Below, in pieces: positions 1-10,562 of a stretch of 26,331 nucleotides of DNA. Position 1 is the first letter of the stretch. Each line of letters opens with the position of its first letter. The position numbers and the translations under genes are program-made. A model generated the notes under the pieces. It did not search any database. It saw only the letters and a list, made by a program, of their open reading frames with translations, and was not told where the DNA came from. Source of the stretch: Pigoraptor chileana (Eukaryota > Opisthokonta > Filasterea); assembly GCA_943704495.1 (NCBI GenBank), contig CALSCR010002946.1, positions 1-26,331 of the forward strand, read 5' to 3'.

Positions 1-37
<37 letters not shown>
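1..37 (+). repeat. (CA)n microsatellite at intron 3' end
   Basis: An uninterrupted CA dinucleotide tract begins at the window edge and is followed by a pyrimidine-rich stretch and the acceptor AG at 61-62. It therefore sits at the 3' end of an intron of the unidentified gene. Confidence 0.9.
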
Positions 38-39
<2 letters not shown>

Positions 40-62
40 CCGTCGTCTCGGCTCCGTTTCAG

Positions 63-1925
63 CTGGGCAAGGAGGCATTTGCCGCGACTGGAGCAAACGC
101 TTCGATTGCGGGAGGTCACGCGACCGTCCTGGACAACCGCGTGGTTGTTTCGTTCGACTCTGGCGCGTCGCTTGAGATTTCCATTGAATCGCCAACCAGC
201 ACAAAGACGGAGAAGGATAAGGACAGTGCGGACGCCCGGATGAAGGCAAGGAAGTGCCCAGTTTGTTGTTAATTTTATGTTCTTACATTCGCACACATAC
301 ACCGCATGATGGATGTGTGGTTCGCTTTCCTCCATTTTACTCCCTGTCTTCCATTGTTGATGACTAATGCTGTGTGCGATCACACTAACGCACAAACACG
401 CCTGTTCTTCCGCTTCCGCCGCGACCCCCCCCCCCCCCCCCCCCCCCTTCGCACACACACAATCTGGCAGCATGCGGCAATCAGTCCGATTGAGGCTGCG
501 ATGGAACTGCGGCTGCACACACTCCTCCGCAAACATCACGCACATATTGAAGCACAACGACACGGTGGCAGTGTCTATGGCGAAGTGGCCAACAGGACAT
601 CCGGGGCAAAGGCCGGGGCTGCACCGCCGTCGGCTGTCGGAGGGCTGCCAAGGTATTGCCTTATAGGTGTGATGGTGTTGGTGTCGTTGTTGCTGCTCTT
701 GCTGTTGTTGTTGCTGTTGTTGTTGTGTGCGTGTGTGTGTGTGTGTGTGTACTACAGTCTAAGAGAGTCCATCGTCCCTACAGAACACTGACTTGAGTTC
801 CCACAAATGACCAATCCCGTCCGCAGTGGCGCAAAGTCTTCCGCTGCGCCACCCCGTATTCTTGCGCGCACGGCGGAGGCGTTCAACGAATGTGCAATGC
901 GATTCCGACTGGAGTGCGATCTCGACGCCCTCGCAAGTATTATCCGCGATCCGCACATCCGCGTGCACTGGTCGACGTCGACTGCCTTTGATGGGGGCGT
1001 TATCTCCCGCGCTCGCATTGTAATCGGTGCCGAGGGAGGACGGGCGGGGTGGGTGATGCGTGTGTGTGTGTGTGTGTGCGTCTGCGTTTGGCTAGGTGTG
1101 TCGGTGTTTCTATTTAAATTGGGCAGATATGCGCCGAAAACTCACACAGCAATCACTCTACACAACACTGTCCACAGGCGCTCCATTGTGCTCACTCTCA
1201 ATGGAGACGGTGTTGAGGCTCTTTCGGAAAATGGGCGCCCACTCCACCTCTCCGCAGACGATGTTGTACCTTTTGTTATGGTCACGTGTGCCCGATGCCT
1301 TTGCGAAAGCGCATCGGAAATTGCACGCTCCCTTATGTGGCGTCCCGAGCCTAGTGATAGGTTGATCCCGATGGACGCGGGGTGTGCATTGTCCTTGCGA
1401 TCCCGCGACGGAAAGAGGTGTGTGTGTGTGTGTGTGTGTGTATATCTGCGAATGTGCGTGTGTGGGTGCGTGCGAATGTGTGCGAGTGCAGTTTTTGTTT
1501 GGTCGCCCATACGTTCTTGAGTTCATGCCTTGAGTGGTGCGCTTTGGCGTGATTGAGAGCGAGAAGATGCACCGTTTACCCTTCTCTTCTGAAAATCACT
1601 GAAACACTGATTCTCCATCTTTCATTTTCTCTTGTCTTCTCCTTTCTTTTTTCTATCATTGCCACTCCCCCCGCCCCCCTCTCTCTCTGTCTTCCCCTTA
1701 TGCTGTTGTTGTCTCAGGAGAGTGTCCATCGCGTGGGATGTTGTCGTTGGCACCAAGCAAGTGCGATGCTCAATGATGCAGCTGGACGCCGGCCGACTCG
1801 GTCACGTGTCGCTGTCCGGAGGGGTGTACCGGCCTGTGCAATGGGATGCGCTTCCGGGGCGTGATTCGGGAGAAAAGTTGCGATACTTGCTGTTGGTCGG
1901 TGCGCCCGCTGATAGCGCTCACTAA
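63..1925 (+). CDS. Unidentified protein, last five exons (5' partial)
   Basis: I do not recognise this gene. Five exons join in frame: 63-260, 471-652, 827-1048, 1178-1417 and 1718-1925, ending in TAA. They give the last 349 residues or so; the start lies upstream of the window, and the first acceptor follows the CA tract at 1-37. Visible segments are a strand-rich piece (VVVSFDSGASLEISIES), a charged helix (AAMELRLHTLLRKHHAHIEA), then ECDLDALASIIRDPHIRVHW, RSIVLTLNGDGVEAL and VSIAWDVVVGTKQVRCSM. There is no membrane segment or obvious catalytic motif. The alternation of helix and beta strands suggests a subunit of a large complex; a Mediator-type subunit such as MED17 crossed my mind, but that is only a guess. 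The third exon's acceptor (after 826) is weak in pyrimidines and was chosen because it alone keeps the frame. Exon calls are fairly secure, function unknown. Confidence 0.6.
425..447 (+). repeat. Poly-C tract in intron
   Basis: About 23 consecutive C residues lie in the intron between exons 63-260 and 471-652, some 23 bases before the acceptor, and may act as its pyrimidine tract. Similar C or G homopolymers occur at 4240-4254 and around 5405-5416. Confidence 0.85.
675..750 (+). repeat. TTG/CTG triplet tract running into (GT)n, intronic
   Basis: The intron 653-826 carries an imperfect run of TTG and CTG triplets at about 683-725, followed by GT repeats at 731-750. It lies outside the inferred coding exons. 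Confidence 0.75.
1061..1078 (+). repeat. (TG)n just after an intron donor
   Basis: The TG tract begins about a dozen bases after the donor GT at 1049 of the intron 1049-1177. Confidence 0.85.
1418..1440 (+). repeat. (GT)n starting at an intron donor
   Basis: The GT repeat starts exactly at the donor dinucleotide of the intron 1418-1717, so the first repeat unit also serves as the 5' splice site. Slippage here would not move the exon border. Confidence 0.85.
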
Positions 1926-2246
1926 ACAACGCTCCATGTGAAATGCTCCAAAAAGTATATGTGTGTGTGTGTGTGTGCGTGTGAAAGTGACATTGTACTG
2001 TACGTCGCATGTGCTACTGGAACCTAATTGTAGTCCGGTTACGATACTGCACTGCTGTTTGCGCTGAAATGAGGACGACCAGACAAAGTCTTATGCGGCA
2101 GCAAATGCCGGAAAAAACGGAAAAGCCACCGAGGATAACACGCACGCACGCAAGCATACGAACGACAAAGAGTAGAGTGTGTGAGAGATGTCGGCGGTCA
2201 GTGTCTTAGGCGCAAGTGCCCATGGACTCCACACGAGTGGGTGCGA

Positions 2247-2286
2247 GAGACAGAGACAGTGACAGTGACAGAGACAGTGACAGAGC
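2247..2286. repeat. GACAGT/GACAGA hexamer repeat
   Basis: Imperfect tandem hexamers lie between the two convergent gene ends. No coding frame here belongs to an inferred gene. Confidence 0.75.
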
Positions 2287-2360
2287 GAGAGGGGGCGACT
2301 GAGGCATAGGCAGAGAGAGCTCGAAAAAAGCATTAAATTGACGTTGAGAAACACAACAAC

Positions 2361-2394
2361 AGAAATGCTACAGCAACAGAAATGCTACAGCAAA
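2361..2394. repeat. 17-bp tandem duplication
   Basis: Two adjacent copies of a 17-base unit beginning AGAAATGCTACAG lie in the intergenic spacer; only the last base differs. Confidence 0.8.
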
Positions 2395-2510
2395 GACAAC
2401 AACGCGATTACACACTAAGCTAGAGATAAAGTAGGGCAATGCACATGCACGCGTACGGCACGATTATGTGCGCCACAGAGAAGATAAACCAAATCCCAAT
2501 CGCTCGTCTG

Positions 2511-3606
2511 TCACTCCGCAGCCTCGTTGGCGGACCGCACGGCATCCATGGCCGCATCCAATCCGCTCGCCCACTCGACGTTGTCGCCAAATCCGCCGTC
2601 TATATCGTCTTGGGATGCCGGTGGGTCCACACTCGCATCCTCCGCTGCGGGCGACGGAGACGCCCCCGCCGACTGAATGCGGCAGTGTTCGCAATGCATA
2701 AGAATCGAATAAAGATGGCACGTGTGCGTGGCATACGGAAGATAGGATTTGCGAGTGAGCATCGGATTGTTGATAAGACTGAGAAAGTAAAAAAAAACAC
2801 ACACACTCATACACACACAGAGGGCTATTTCAATAATGATGATAGTTTGTTGTTGCATGGCGAGCAATCTATCGCTGGAATGACACGGGCCCACTGCAGC
2901 ATCATCTCACCTCGCCGGCATCATCGACCGCATACACCGAGGACGACGACACAGCGGCACCGTTCATGTTGAGCGATCTCGCCTTCACATTCTCCAAAAA
3001 CGTGTCGAAATCATCTGTGGAATCATGCCTGTTGCTCGCATCCACAAGTCCAACGCTCGCAGCCGTTGCCTTTGGTTGCACATACGCAGACTGCGCCGCC
3101 GATGCACGGCCCAAATTGGGGCTGGACAGTCCGCGTCCATTCGCCTGCGCATGTGTGTGCCCGTGTCCGCCAGCCGCACCACGCGCCTCTTTTGCCGCCC
3201 TTGCCGCCTGCTTCTTAGCCTCAATGAGGGCCTCTTCCTCGAGTTTTAATTCCTCTTCGAGGCGCCGCTGTCGGTCGTTCTCTTCAATCTCCATTCGTCG
3301 CTGCTCCTCCACTAGTTCTTCCATCTTGCGCTGCGTGAGGCGCTTAATCTCCTCTGCAGTGAGTATTCTTGCATTATTCTCCCACTCGCTGCCCCGACGT
3401 CTTCCCATGTCCTCTCCCGACTGCGATTCGAGCAGCATCCTCCCTCGCCCCTCGTTCTGCGACGGTCCGTCCATGAGATTGTCAAATTCAACATCGTCGA
3501 TTAGTTCCTGATCACTGTAAGTGCCGAGATAGCGATACTGGCCACCACCACGCCCACTCCTGTCATTTGCGTTCCCGCCGCATAGAGACGCACAACAATT
3601 GCCCAT
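2511..3606 (-). CDS. AP1AR: AP1AR/gadkin-like adaptor, lipid-anchored coiled-coil protein
   Basis: Two exons, 3606-2911 and 2672-2511, joined in phase 0, encode 285 residues. The protein starts MGNCC, a typical signal for myristoylation at Gly2 with palmitoylation at Cys4 and Cys5. A charged coiled coil spans about residues 82-143 (LTAEEIKRLTQRKMEEL to EALIEAKKQAARAAKEA). DDFDTFLENVKAR follows at 199-210, and the end is acidic with a short DNVEW motif. This order matches animal AP-1 complex-associated regulatory protein (gadkin, gamma-BAR), which sits on trans-Golgi and endosomal vesicles and links AP-1, kinesin-1 and Arp2/3. The match in N-terminus, coil and tail is clear by eye; binding to the same partners is inferred. 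The first ATG of the longer open frame, at 3693, would put an unlikely His/Thr-rich leader before the lipidation motif, so the MGNCC start is preferred. Confidence 0.8.
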
Positions 3607-3775
3607 GATTGCACTGTACCGGTGTGCGTGCGTGCGAGCGTGCGTGCGATGACAATGTGTGTTGGGATGCACTGCGAATTGCGACACCAACAAGTTGGAA
3701 TACGACGATCCAGATGAGCTCGCCGTTCACATAAAGCGATAACAGTAGCGAAGCGCTCCCACTCGCCGTAGGGCC

Positions 3776-3802
3776 GCACACACACACACACACGCGCGCG
3801 CG
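3776..3802. repeat. Alternating purine-pyrimidine (CA)n(CG)n tract
   Basis: About 27 bases alternate strictly between purine and pyrimidine, passing from CA to CG repeats, 170-200 bases upstream of the AP1AR-like start codon. Such tracts are the classic Z-DNA-forming sequence. Confidence 0.8.
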
Positions 3803-4239
3803 CTGTTTGAGAAGTACTTTTGCTCCAAAAGGTAAAAATAACAAGGCCAGAGTGGGCAATCAAAGTGTCGATTACTCGATGATCGGCTTCTGCCACAAAG
3901 ACAGAAGCAGCGCGGTTGCCAACAAAGATATTGCGAGGACAAATCCAAAACGAGTCTCAATTACAGCGGTTTGTTTTTTGGTTTTGTTGTGAATCTCGCT
4001 TTTGTGTTCGGAATTACAGCAGTATTCAAATTCATGATACCAAAAGAGACATCTTCTTTGTTCACTGTGATTGAAAATGCTGACGTGCCACTCGCGCTCA
4101 CGTGACCGGCGCCAACCCTTATCTGCCGCTGAGCACAATACTGACGGCTCCCGAGTCACTGCAGATTAAAGTTTGATTTGATCCGTCCTTCCTTGTGGAT
4201 GCATCAACTACACACTGGCATATCTTGCTTGCCCTTATT

Positions 4240-4254
4240 CCCCCCCCCCCCCCC
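4240..4254. repeat. Poly-C tract
   Basis: Fifteen C residues on the plus strand, just downstream of the ZGRF1 stop codon. Confidence 0.85.
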
Positions 4255-4327
4255 TCTGAGATCTCCCATTGTCCGGACGGCTGTTCATTTGTAAGGTTGC
4301 AAAAGAGTTGCAAGCACAGCCCGACCA

Positions 4328-7300
4328 TCAGCGACCCATGTTGCTCAATGCAGGCGCTGTGAGATCATCGTCGTCGTCGCCGTTCGCATACGCAAGCGAT
4401 GCATCGTCAAAGATAACGCGGGAAATCGGCGCCACTCGTCGGCGCCCATCGACATCACAGCCGGACACGTGACCATCGCCGTCCTCCTCTTCATGCATAT
4501 CAAGCTGATGCGGGACTGCACTTTCACTCATTCGACCAGTGAAGCCCCGAACGCCATCATCTCCCGTCAAATCGGTGACCTCAAAGGAGCAGTTGGGGGG
4601 CGATTCGCTGGCGACGGCGCGACGAATCCGCTTTGCAGGCTGCGTGGCGTCAGAATCACTGTCCACGTCGGTGATAGTTCTGCGTGAGCGGGCTGTCGCG
4701 CCCACGTGCAGACTGCGCGCTGCAGTGCGAGTGCGAGTGCGTGTGCGGTCGTGCGGTGGCGAGAAATCGTCGGCGTCAGAATTACTATCGGCTTGGTTGT
4801 TGATCTCGGCAGACGTTGGCACGCGCGCCACCTCGTCGTTGTTGGTGTTGGCATCATCATCCGGGGGTGAGAGTGGGGCAATGGTGTCGATGGGTGTTCT
4901 GTCGACGAAAGCGCACGCATCCTCAAATCCATTGGGGCATCCTGCGTAAAGCCATGGAGACAACAGAGATAGACATTATCATCAGCAACAAGGCTAAGCA
5001 ACGGGGGTGTCATGCCACGTGTGCGCCTCCCATTCTGCTGCTGTTATCCAAGCAAGCACACACAACAAAGGTGTGGCAGGCACGTGCAGTGTGTATCTCA
5101 CCCTTGCAAAATTCAATCACAGTGCGCCACATTCCGTTTCTCAGGAGGGTTCGTGCACTCCCTGCGATGAAGAGATGTCGCCGCGCCCGCGTCAGCGCAA
5201 CATTGATCCGTCGCGCCGAGTCTGCAAAGCCGACCTGCTTGGTACGCACACAAGAGAGGATGATCACTTCTCTCTCTCCACCCTGGAAGGCATCCACTGT
5301 CGACACCTGGTCTCAAATTTGATATATACACACATAAAAAACATAGAATAGAAAAAGTAAGTAAGAAGTGTGCATGGGTTTAATATAAATGCATTAGTGC
5401 GGGGAGGGGGGGGGGGCATTTGTTGACGTAGTGGAATAGAAATCAAATACCCACAAAGATCGTAACGTCGGATCCTGCTTGGCCCGATCTAAGGCGCTGC
5501 TGGACGCTAGCGACCTGCGAGCGATACAGGCACACAATGCCGATATCCGCCGGCGGGACGCCCATGGCCACAACAACCCGCGCCAGATGAGTGACAAAAT
5601 CAGCCTCAGATTCGTTCATGTAGCTTCCGTCGGGGCCCTGCTGTTCTCCCGCGGCAGAGTTGACATCAAAGAAGGCGATTGTTGCCAGGCGTGGATCGAG
5701 AGGACTGCGGTCGTCATTCGTGCAGCCGTCCTGGAGGGATCCACCGTAGTAGAGCGTGTTGGGGAGCCTGCTGATCATTGGGTTGCAGCGGTACTGCGTG
5801 CGCAAGAGCACCGGTGCAATGTTGCACGCGGTCAGTCTCTCAAACAGAGTCCTCTCGAGACCGTTTGTGTGCTCTGATTCAGAGTCGGTGATGGTCGGCG
5901 ACAGCTGCTTGGGGTCCCCGACGAGCACGAGTTTCTCGCACCTGCAATGCATCGCGTGCGGGAGGAAATGCTTACAGTGAGCAAGGATGCAAAGCACTTG
6001 GAAAAGGCGTTTTCCCTGTGATTGGCTCCGCGCCGCACATAAATACGCGCACGAGGTACACACCCGAATCGTGCAATTGGAAGCAGCGAAGTAGCCTCTG
6101 ACATCTGTGAGCACTCGTCGAGTACCACCATCGGAAATTGGAGGCCGTCGAGGCAAGGAAAGACGGTTGCGCTGCACGTGACGCCAATCACCGGGGCCTG
6201 AGGCAACGGCGATTAGAGACACAAGACGAACATCATCAAGTACTAAATGAGATATTTAATGACTCAATGCAGGTGAGATGAAGGAATTCAGGCTGTTGGC
6301 ATTATGTGACGGAATGCACGAAAATTAAAAAAACAAACCTCCTCAAGACGCTTTGCGCGGTCTCCCTTCTGGATGCGCTCGATGCTCTTGCGAACATACG
6401 CCTTCTCTGTGTTGCTGATGTCCTCCTTAAGCATGTCGCGCAGGTCGTTCAGGTCCTGGCTTGCAGACGAGCTCGAGTGCACACTGAACGGCAAGATTTG
6501 CTTTGCGATCTTGCGCACGCTACCAACGCGTACAAACCGCTCAAACCCTGCGGAAGCAAGACCTTCCAGCACGCGATCCACCGCGACATTTGTCATGGAC
6601 GATATCAACAGCTTTGACCCCCGCGCAACATCCACACCGAGACCCTCTTCGACCAGACGCACGAGGTACATTATGACCACCGATAGCAACTTGGACTTGC
6701 CGGCGCCGAAAACTCCGTGAATGAGGAGAATCGGCGGGGTTGGTGCGCAGTCTTCGTCAGATGATTTGAGCATCTCGCCGCAAGCACGAAGCGCACGGGA
6801 CTGATCATCGTTCAAACCGTGGGCTGCGCATAATTCATCGGCGATCGCTGTCCGTTGCGCAACGGTCGACAGAAGGCGAAGCGTCGATGAGTAGGGCTTG
6901 CAACCCATGTCTGTGGGCCGCCCTCCGTCGAGTCCGCGCAGCAGATATGGAACTATCGGGAGGGATTCGCCAACATTGTTGCGTATGTTGTCGATGGCGC
7001 CGATCTCACCGGCCGCGTCACCGGCGTGAATCGCGTAGATGGAAGCGCTCCCAATGATGAGGGCAGGACTGCAGCCGCTCACGTGCGCGATTTCCACGTC
7101 GAGATCGGACGACGGCCCGAAGAATGTGCTCCGTGCAATCATGGTCGTCGCCGACTCAAAGTAGGGCGAGTCGGATACCTGGCCATGCAAATAGAGGACG
7201 TACATCTGCAATGAGTGCCAAGAGCGCTAACAGTGTGCGCAGGGAGTGCATCGGTGCACATCTGAAACTTACAATCCACAGATCGTCTTTGGAGTATGCG

Positions 7301-9283
7301 GATGATCGTTCCTTTCTCGATATCGTGAGAAAGAGGCTGTTGCGTTCGTTCTCGCTTGAAAACCGATTGAAGCCGCCCTTGCCACCCTTGCCGTGGTACT
7401 TTCCTCCGATCGCCTTCCTGCCAAGCTCACACCCACAATAGAGCGATACGCCCTGGCTCTTGCATATCTGCTCAAGGTCTTTCCGAGTGGAAATGCGAGA
7501 CTTTGTGCCGCGTCCGCAGCCTACACCGCCACTGGTGGAGCCCTGCTTCCCCCCTCCGGCCCATTCGTCTGCCCACTGGAAAAAGTTGCAACTACTCTCC
7601 TTTGGGGCGGAACAGCTGTAAAACAGACGCCCCTTGTTGGGTCCCTCCTTTTTGACGGAGGCGACCCTTGCTGTACCGTGCTTGCACGACGGGCCCGTGG
7701 GTGCACCCCTGCATTGTCAGGTGGCGATCAATCAGCGCAATCGCACAAGCAAGGTGATATGCAATACGGAAATTAATAAAGCAAATTGTACCTACACTCA
7801 AAATATCAACTCACGTGTTCTCTTTTTCCGCCTTGCCTTCACAAAAAACAATCTCGACTTGCGAAAGAAGCCGGTGATAGCGGTGGGCGAGTCCTTCCAA
7901 CCAGACGTTGATGTGTTCCACGAGCAGATCCTCAAGTACCTGCTTGTACTCTCGCAAGTTCCGGAATGATGACGGAATCGAGCCCTGCCGCTTTGAAGGT
8001 GGCTTCTGAGAGCAATCGGCACCCGAGAGGAATGTGAGGTTCAACGACACGAGCGAGGAGCGACTGCCGTCAGCAAACGATGATCGACCACGATCTGGCC
8101 CGCCGACCAACGACTTTGTCCCGTATTGTGCCGGTACCGGTGCCTTCCAGCTGGTGGGAGGTCTTGTAGTATTTCCACTGGTCATGTGCGACTGTTCATC
8201 ATAATGCGATCCACATTCAAAGAGTGTGTCGTCGCCGCTATTGTCAAACGCAGGCTCTGCTTCAACCGGCCGAGTCACGTGAGGGACTTTGCCACCTGGA
8301 GCAGAATATCTCCCGCCAACCCCAAATGTTCGTGCAGACATTGGCAGTGGGCGTGTGTTTCTGGGAACTACATTGGCGTTGTCTTGCGCGTCATTCCACG
8401 GCACGTCTGCACTTCGCATGCGTCCTTCGCCGGCAAACATGCCCCTGCGTGACAGCGCAGAGTGCTTGTAGGCCGACTCGTCACCGCTGGCGAATGGGGC
8501 ACGCAAAGAGGCTGTGGTATCTTCGATTGCTCGATTCAGCCGCGCCGGGGGATCACTAACTGCTTGTGGCGGTTGAATGGGCGGAGCGTAAGAAGAAGCA
8601 ACCGGGTTTGCAAGAAGCGCTATGAGATCGGCTGCTGTCCGCCGCGGGGCCCGGAACTGAGACGAAGCGACATTTTTCCCTCTGTTGGTGTCACAGAGAT
8701 CTCGCAAGGCAGCACAGGCTAGGCTGTCCCCCCCGCGCCCAGTTTCAACCTCCAGTCGCTTGGCGAGAAAAAAAGACACGGTGCTGTTCTCGTCAGCGCG
8801 TCCAAAAGCGCTCTGACCTCCCTCAAAGGCTCGGGCCGACGTATCACTTGGTGCAAGCGATCCAGCCGGCGAATGCGAAGACCACGGTTGTGGAGCTGCC
8901 AATGAACCTTGCATGGGTCGACGGCTGAGCATATTCCCTCCTGACGCACGCAGCGGACGGAGCGCAGGGTTTGCAGTTGTGCATCCGGGTATTGTTGATC
9001 GTTGTTGTGCGGGTATAGGCTCGAGTTGTCCATTTAAGCCAAACGGAGCCGGAGCCGCGATTTGAGCGTCGATGGAGACGAGGTACTTGTCCGTTTCAAG
9101 CTCATCGCCAACAGAAATGTCTTTCCCTTTCAAGAAGTAGGTATCGAGAGGTGTCCCACCCTCGTCGAACAGAATGGCTTTTGCGCGGGAAGGATCCACT
9201 AGCAGTTGGCCATCGTGCCATGTTTTCGCTTTCTTTTGCTTTTGATTAGTGTAAAGAACGCGAAACTCGGACAGAGCTGACAT
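4328..9283 (-). CDS. ZGRF1: ZGRF1-type DNA helicase (SF1, GRF zinc finger)
   Basis: Seven exons (9283-7815, 7708-7273, 7205-6339, 6197-6064, 5941-5455, 5306-5102, 4941-4328) join in frame into 1403 residues. The N-terminus carries the ZGRF1/DUF2439 domain (FRVLYTNQKQKKAKTWHDGQ). A GRF zinc finger lies at about 496-539, with likely ligands Cys498, His500, Cys522 and Cys530 and the signature GPNKGRLFYSC then FFQWADEW. Helicase motifs follow: Q motif near Gln770, Walker A GVFGAGKS 799-806, motif II DECSQ 951-955, motif III GDPKQL 977-982, motif V-like VDAFQGGE 1135-1142 and motif VI NVALTRARR 1166-1174. Human ZGRF1 is a 5'-3' helicase that promotes homologous recombination and crosslink repair; the same nuclear role is inferred here. 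About 200 residues after the helicase core are acidic and disordered, with KRIRR (1303-1307) as a possible NLS and VTDLTGDD (1321-1328) resembling a SUMO-interacting motif. All key helicase residues are present. Confidence 0.93.
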
Positions 9284-9550
9284 TTCGTCGCTAAGCGTCG
9301 CAGTGTACCATTACTCGCTGGATGCCGAAGTGCTGTCGCAGCTTCCGGAACGATTGTAGTTTTGTACCACTCTAACGGAGCATCCACTTGACAAATTCTC
9401 AGTTTTCGCTCATCTGGTGCTCCAAAACGAAGATAATAACATGCAAAGTCCAACATATGCCCTCCATCAATTCATGTTCGAATGCTTTTGATGAGCATTT
9501 CTTTGTAAAACTTTATTTGTGAATCACCTTCGTCGGGCTCGTCGGGCATA

Positions 9551-9593
9551 GTGGAGCGGATGCTCCCACTCAGGTCACGGTGTCATCACCGTG
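9551..9593. other. Two adjacent hairpins
   Basis: GTGGAGC/GCTCCCAC at about 9551-9569 pairs with one bulged base. CACGGTG/CACCGTG at 9576-9593 forms a perfect 7-bp stem with a 4-base loop. They do not fit a tRNA, as there is no T-loop. Confidence 0.35.
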
Positions 9594-9640
9594 CCGACCG
9601 ACTCCGAGCGGCTGGTCCAAATTTTGTAACTGATGTGGCT

Positions 9641-9666
9641 CCCGCCAAAACAAATTGGCGCGCAAA
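9641..9666. promoter_or_regulatory. Pair of E2F-like sites upstream of ZGRF1
   Basis: CCCGCCAAAA (reverse complement TTTTGGCGGG) is followed four bases later by TTGGCGCGCAAA. Both resemble the E2F/DP consensus TTTSSCGC. They lie about 360-380 bases upstream of the ZGRF1 start codon, in the region shared with the GH99 gene. They are recognised from the motif alone. Confidence 0.45.
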
Positions 9667-10504
9667 TACTAAGCTTGGCGATGTAGCGTCAACGCGTAAG
9701 ATGCCGACACGCAAGACAAAATGATATATCGCAGTGACTTGAAACCTTTCCAGTATGAGCAATACCAATTCTTGAAATCATGGTTTTTGGAATTGAACCG
9801 TGGAAAACTCCAGCATGATGCGAGACAAACACACGATTGGGTCAAGTTCCGCTTGAACGTCTTACTGGCGCACACAGAAGGACTGAGGAAAGCCACAATC
9901 TCGGAAAAAGGGTTGTGACGAAAACCAAACTCGTGGCATCTACCAACACTGAGCAACGTATCATAATGTAAAATAAAGAGGCGCTGTCGTCTATCCCCTT
10001 GACTGTTCTACAAACTGTACTCAAGTAATTGTACCGTAACTGAATTCATCCAGCGGCATGGCAGGGTACTTTTCAAACTTAAGGATCCACCTCACACACA
10101 AAGTAAAATGATTCTTTTAAAAAATCTTGTTATTTTTGAGTCGTTTATTCTTCCCACCATACAACTATTCCGAAGTGACCCCCAAAATCTGGCAACCGAA
10201 TGTTCCAAGACATAATCTGCAAAAATACAAACGAATGTCAAAATAACATTAGAAACTGCCATAAAGAACAAGGAATGTACCATAAGTGCGTGCAGACTCA
10301 GGAAAATAACGCAGTATGAATAATTGAGTCATCAAAAAATTTCAGCGGTGTCCTAAGGTTGTTGTTCATCATTATATCTGCAAAAGCAAGACGACGACCA
10401 ACACAAAGAGCAAAGACCCACCTCAAAAAAAAGCAAAGATCAGAATCACAATCACTATAAAAATGTGTGGTAGTCTTTCGGTTGCGTATTTATACGTTTG
10501 ATGT

Positions 10505-10562
10505 GCTGCACACACTCGTACACGCGCACACACACACACGCACGAACACACACACACACGCA
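10505..10562. repeat. CA-rich microsatellite
   Basis: An imperfect CA tract with CG and GA interruptions, about 230 bases upstream of the GH99 start codon. Confidence 0.8.

Larger units (their letters stand above)
1926..2510. other. Convergent intergenic region with short repeats
   Basis: These 585 bases separate the 3' ends of two convergent genes. They hold a TG tract near 1960-1980, a run of GACAGT/GACAGA hexamers at about 2247-2286, and two 17-base tandem copies at 2361-2394 that differ at the last base. I see no gene and no clear AATAAA on either strand. Confidence 0.6.
3607..4327. other. Upstream region of AP1AR-like gene
   Basis: These 721 bases lie between the AP1AR-like start and the ZGRF1 stop, both on the minus strand, so they hold the promoter of the former and the 3' UTR of the latter. 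An alternating CA then CG tract lies at about 3776-3802 and a run of 15 C residues at 4240-4254. Open frames here are short and look like chance. Confidence 0.55.

Noticed and set aside
1142-1526. Long minus-strand open frames rich in His and Thr opposite the unidentified gene
   Set aside because: They read through the complement of TG repeats (giving His-Thr runs) and through coding exons of the plus-strand gene; no other protein character.
2966-3511. 181-codon plus-strand frame opposite the AP1AR-like gene
   Set aside because: Ser/Arg/Cys-rich antisense shadow of the coiled-coil exon.
9541-9615. Possible tRNA or other structured RNA gene
   Set aside because: Stems are present, but there is no T-loop TTCRA motif, cloverleaf or anticodon arm.
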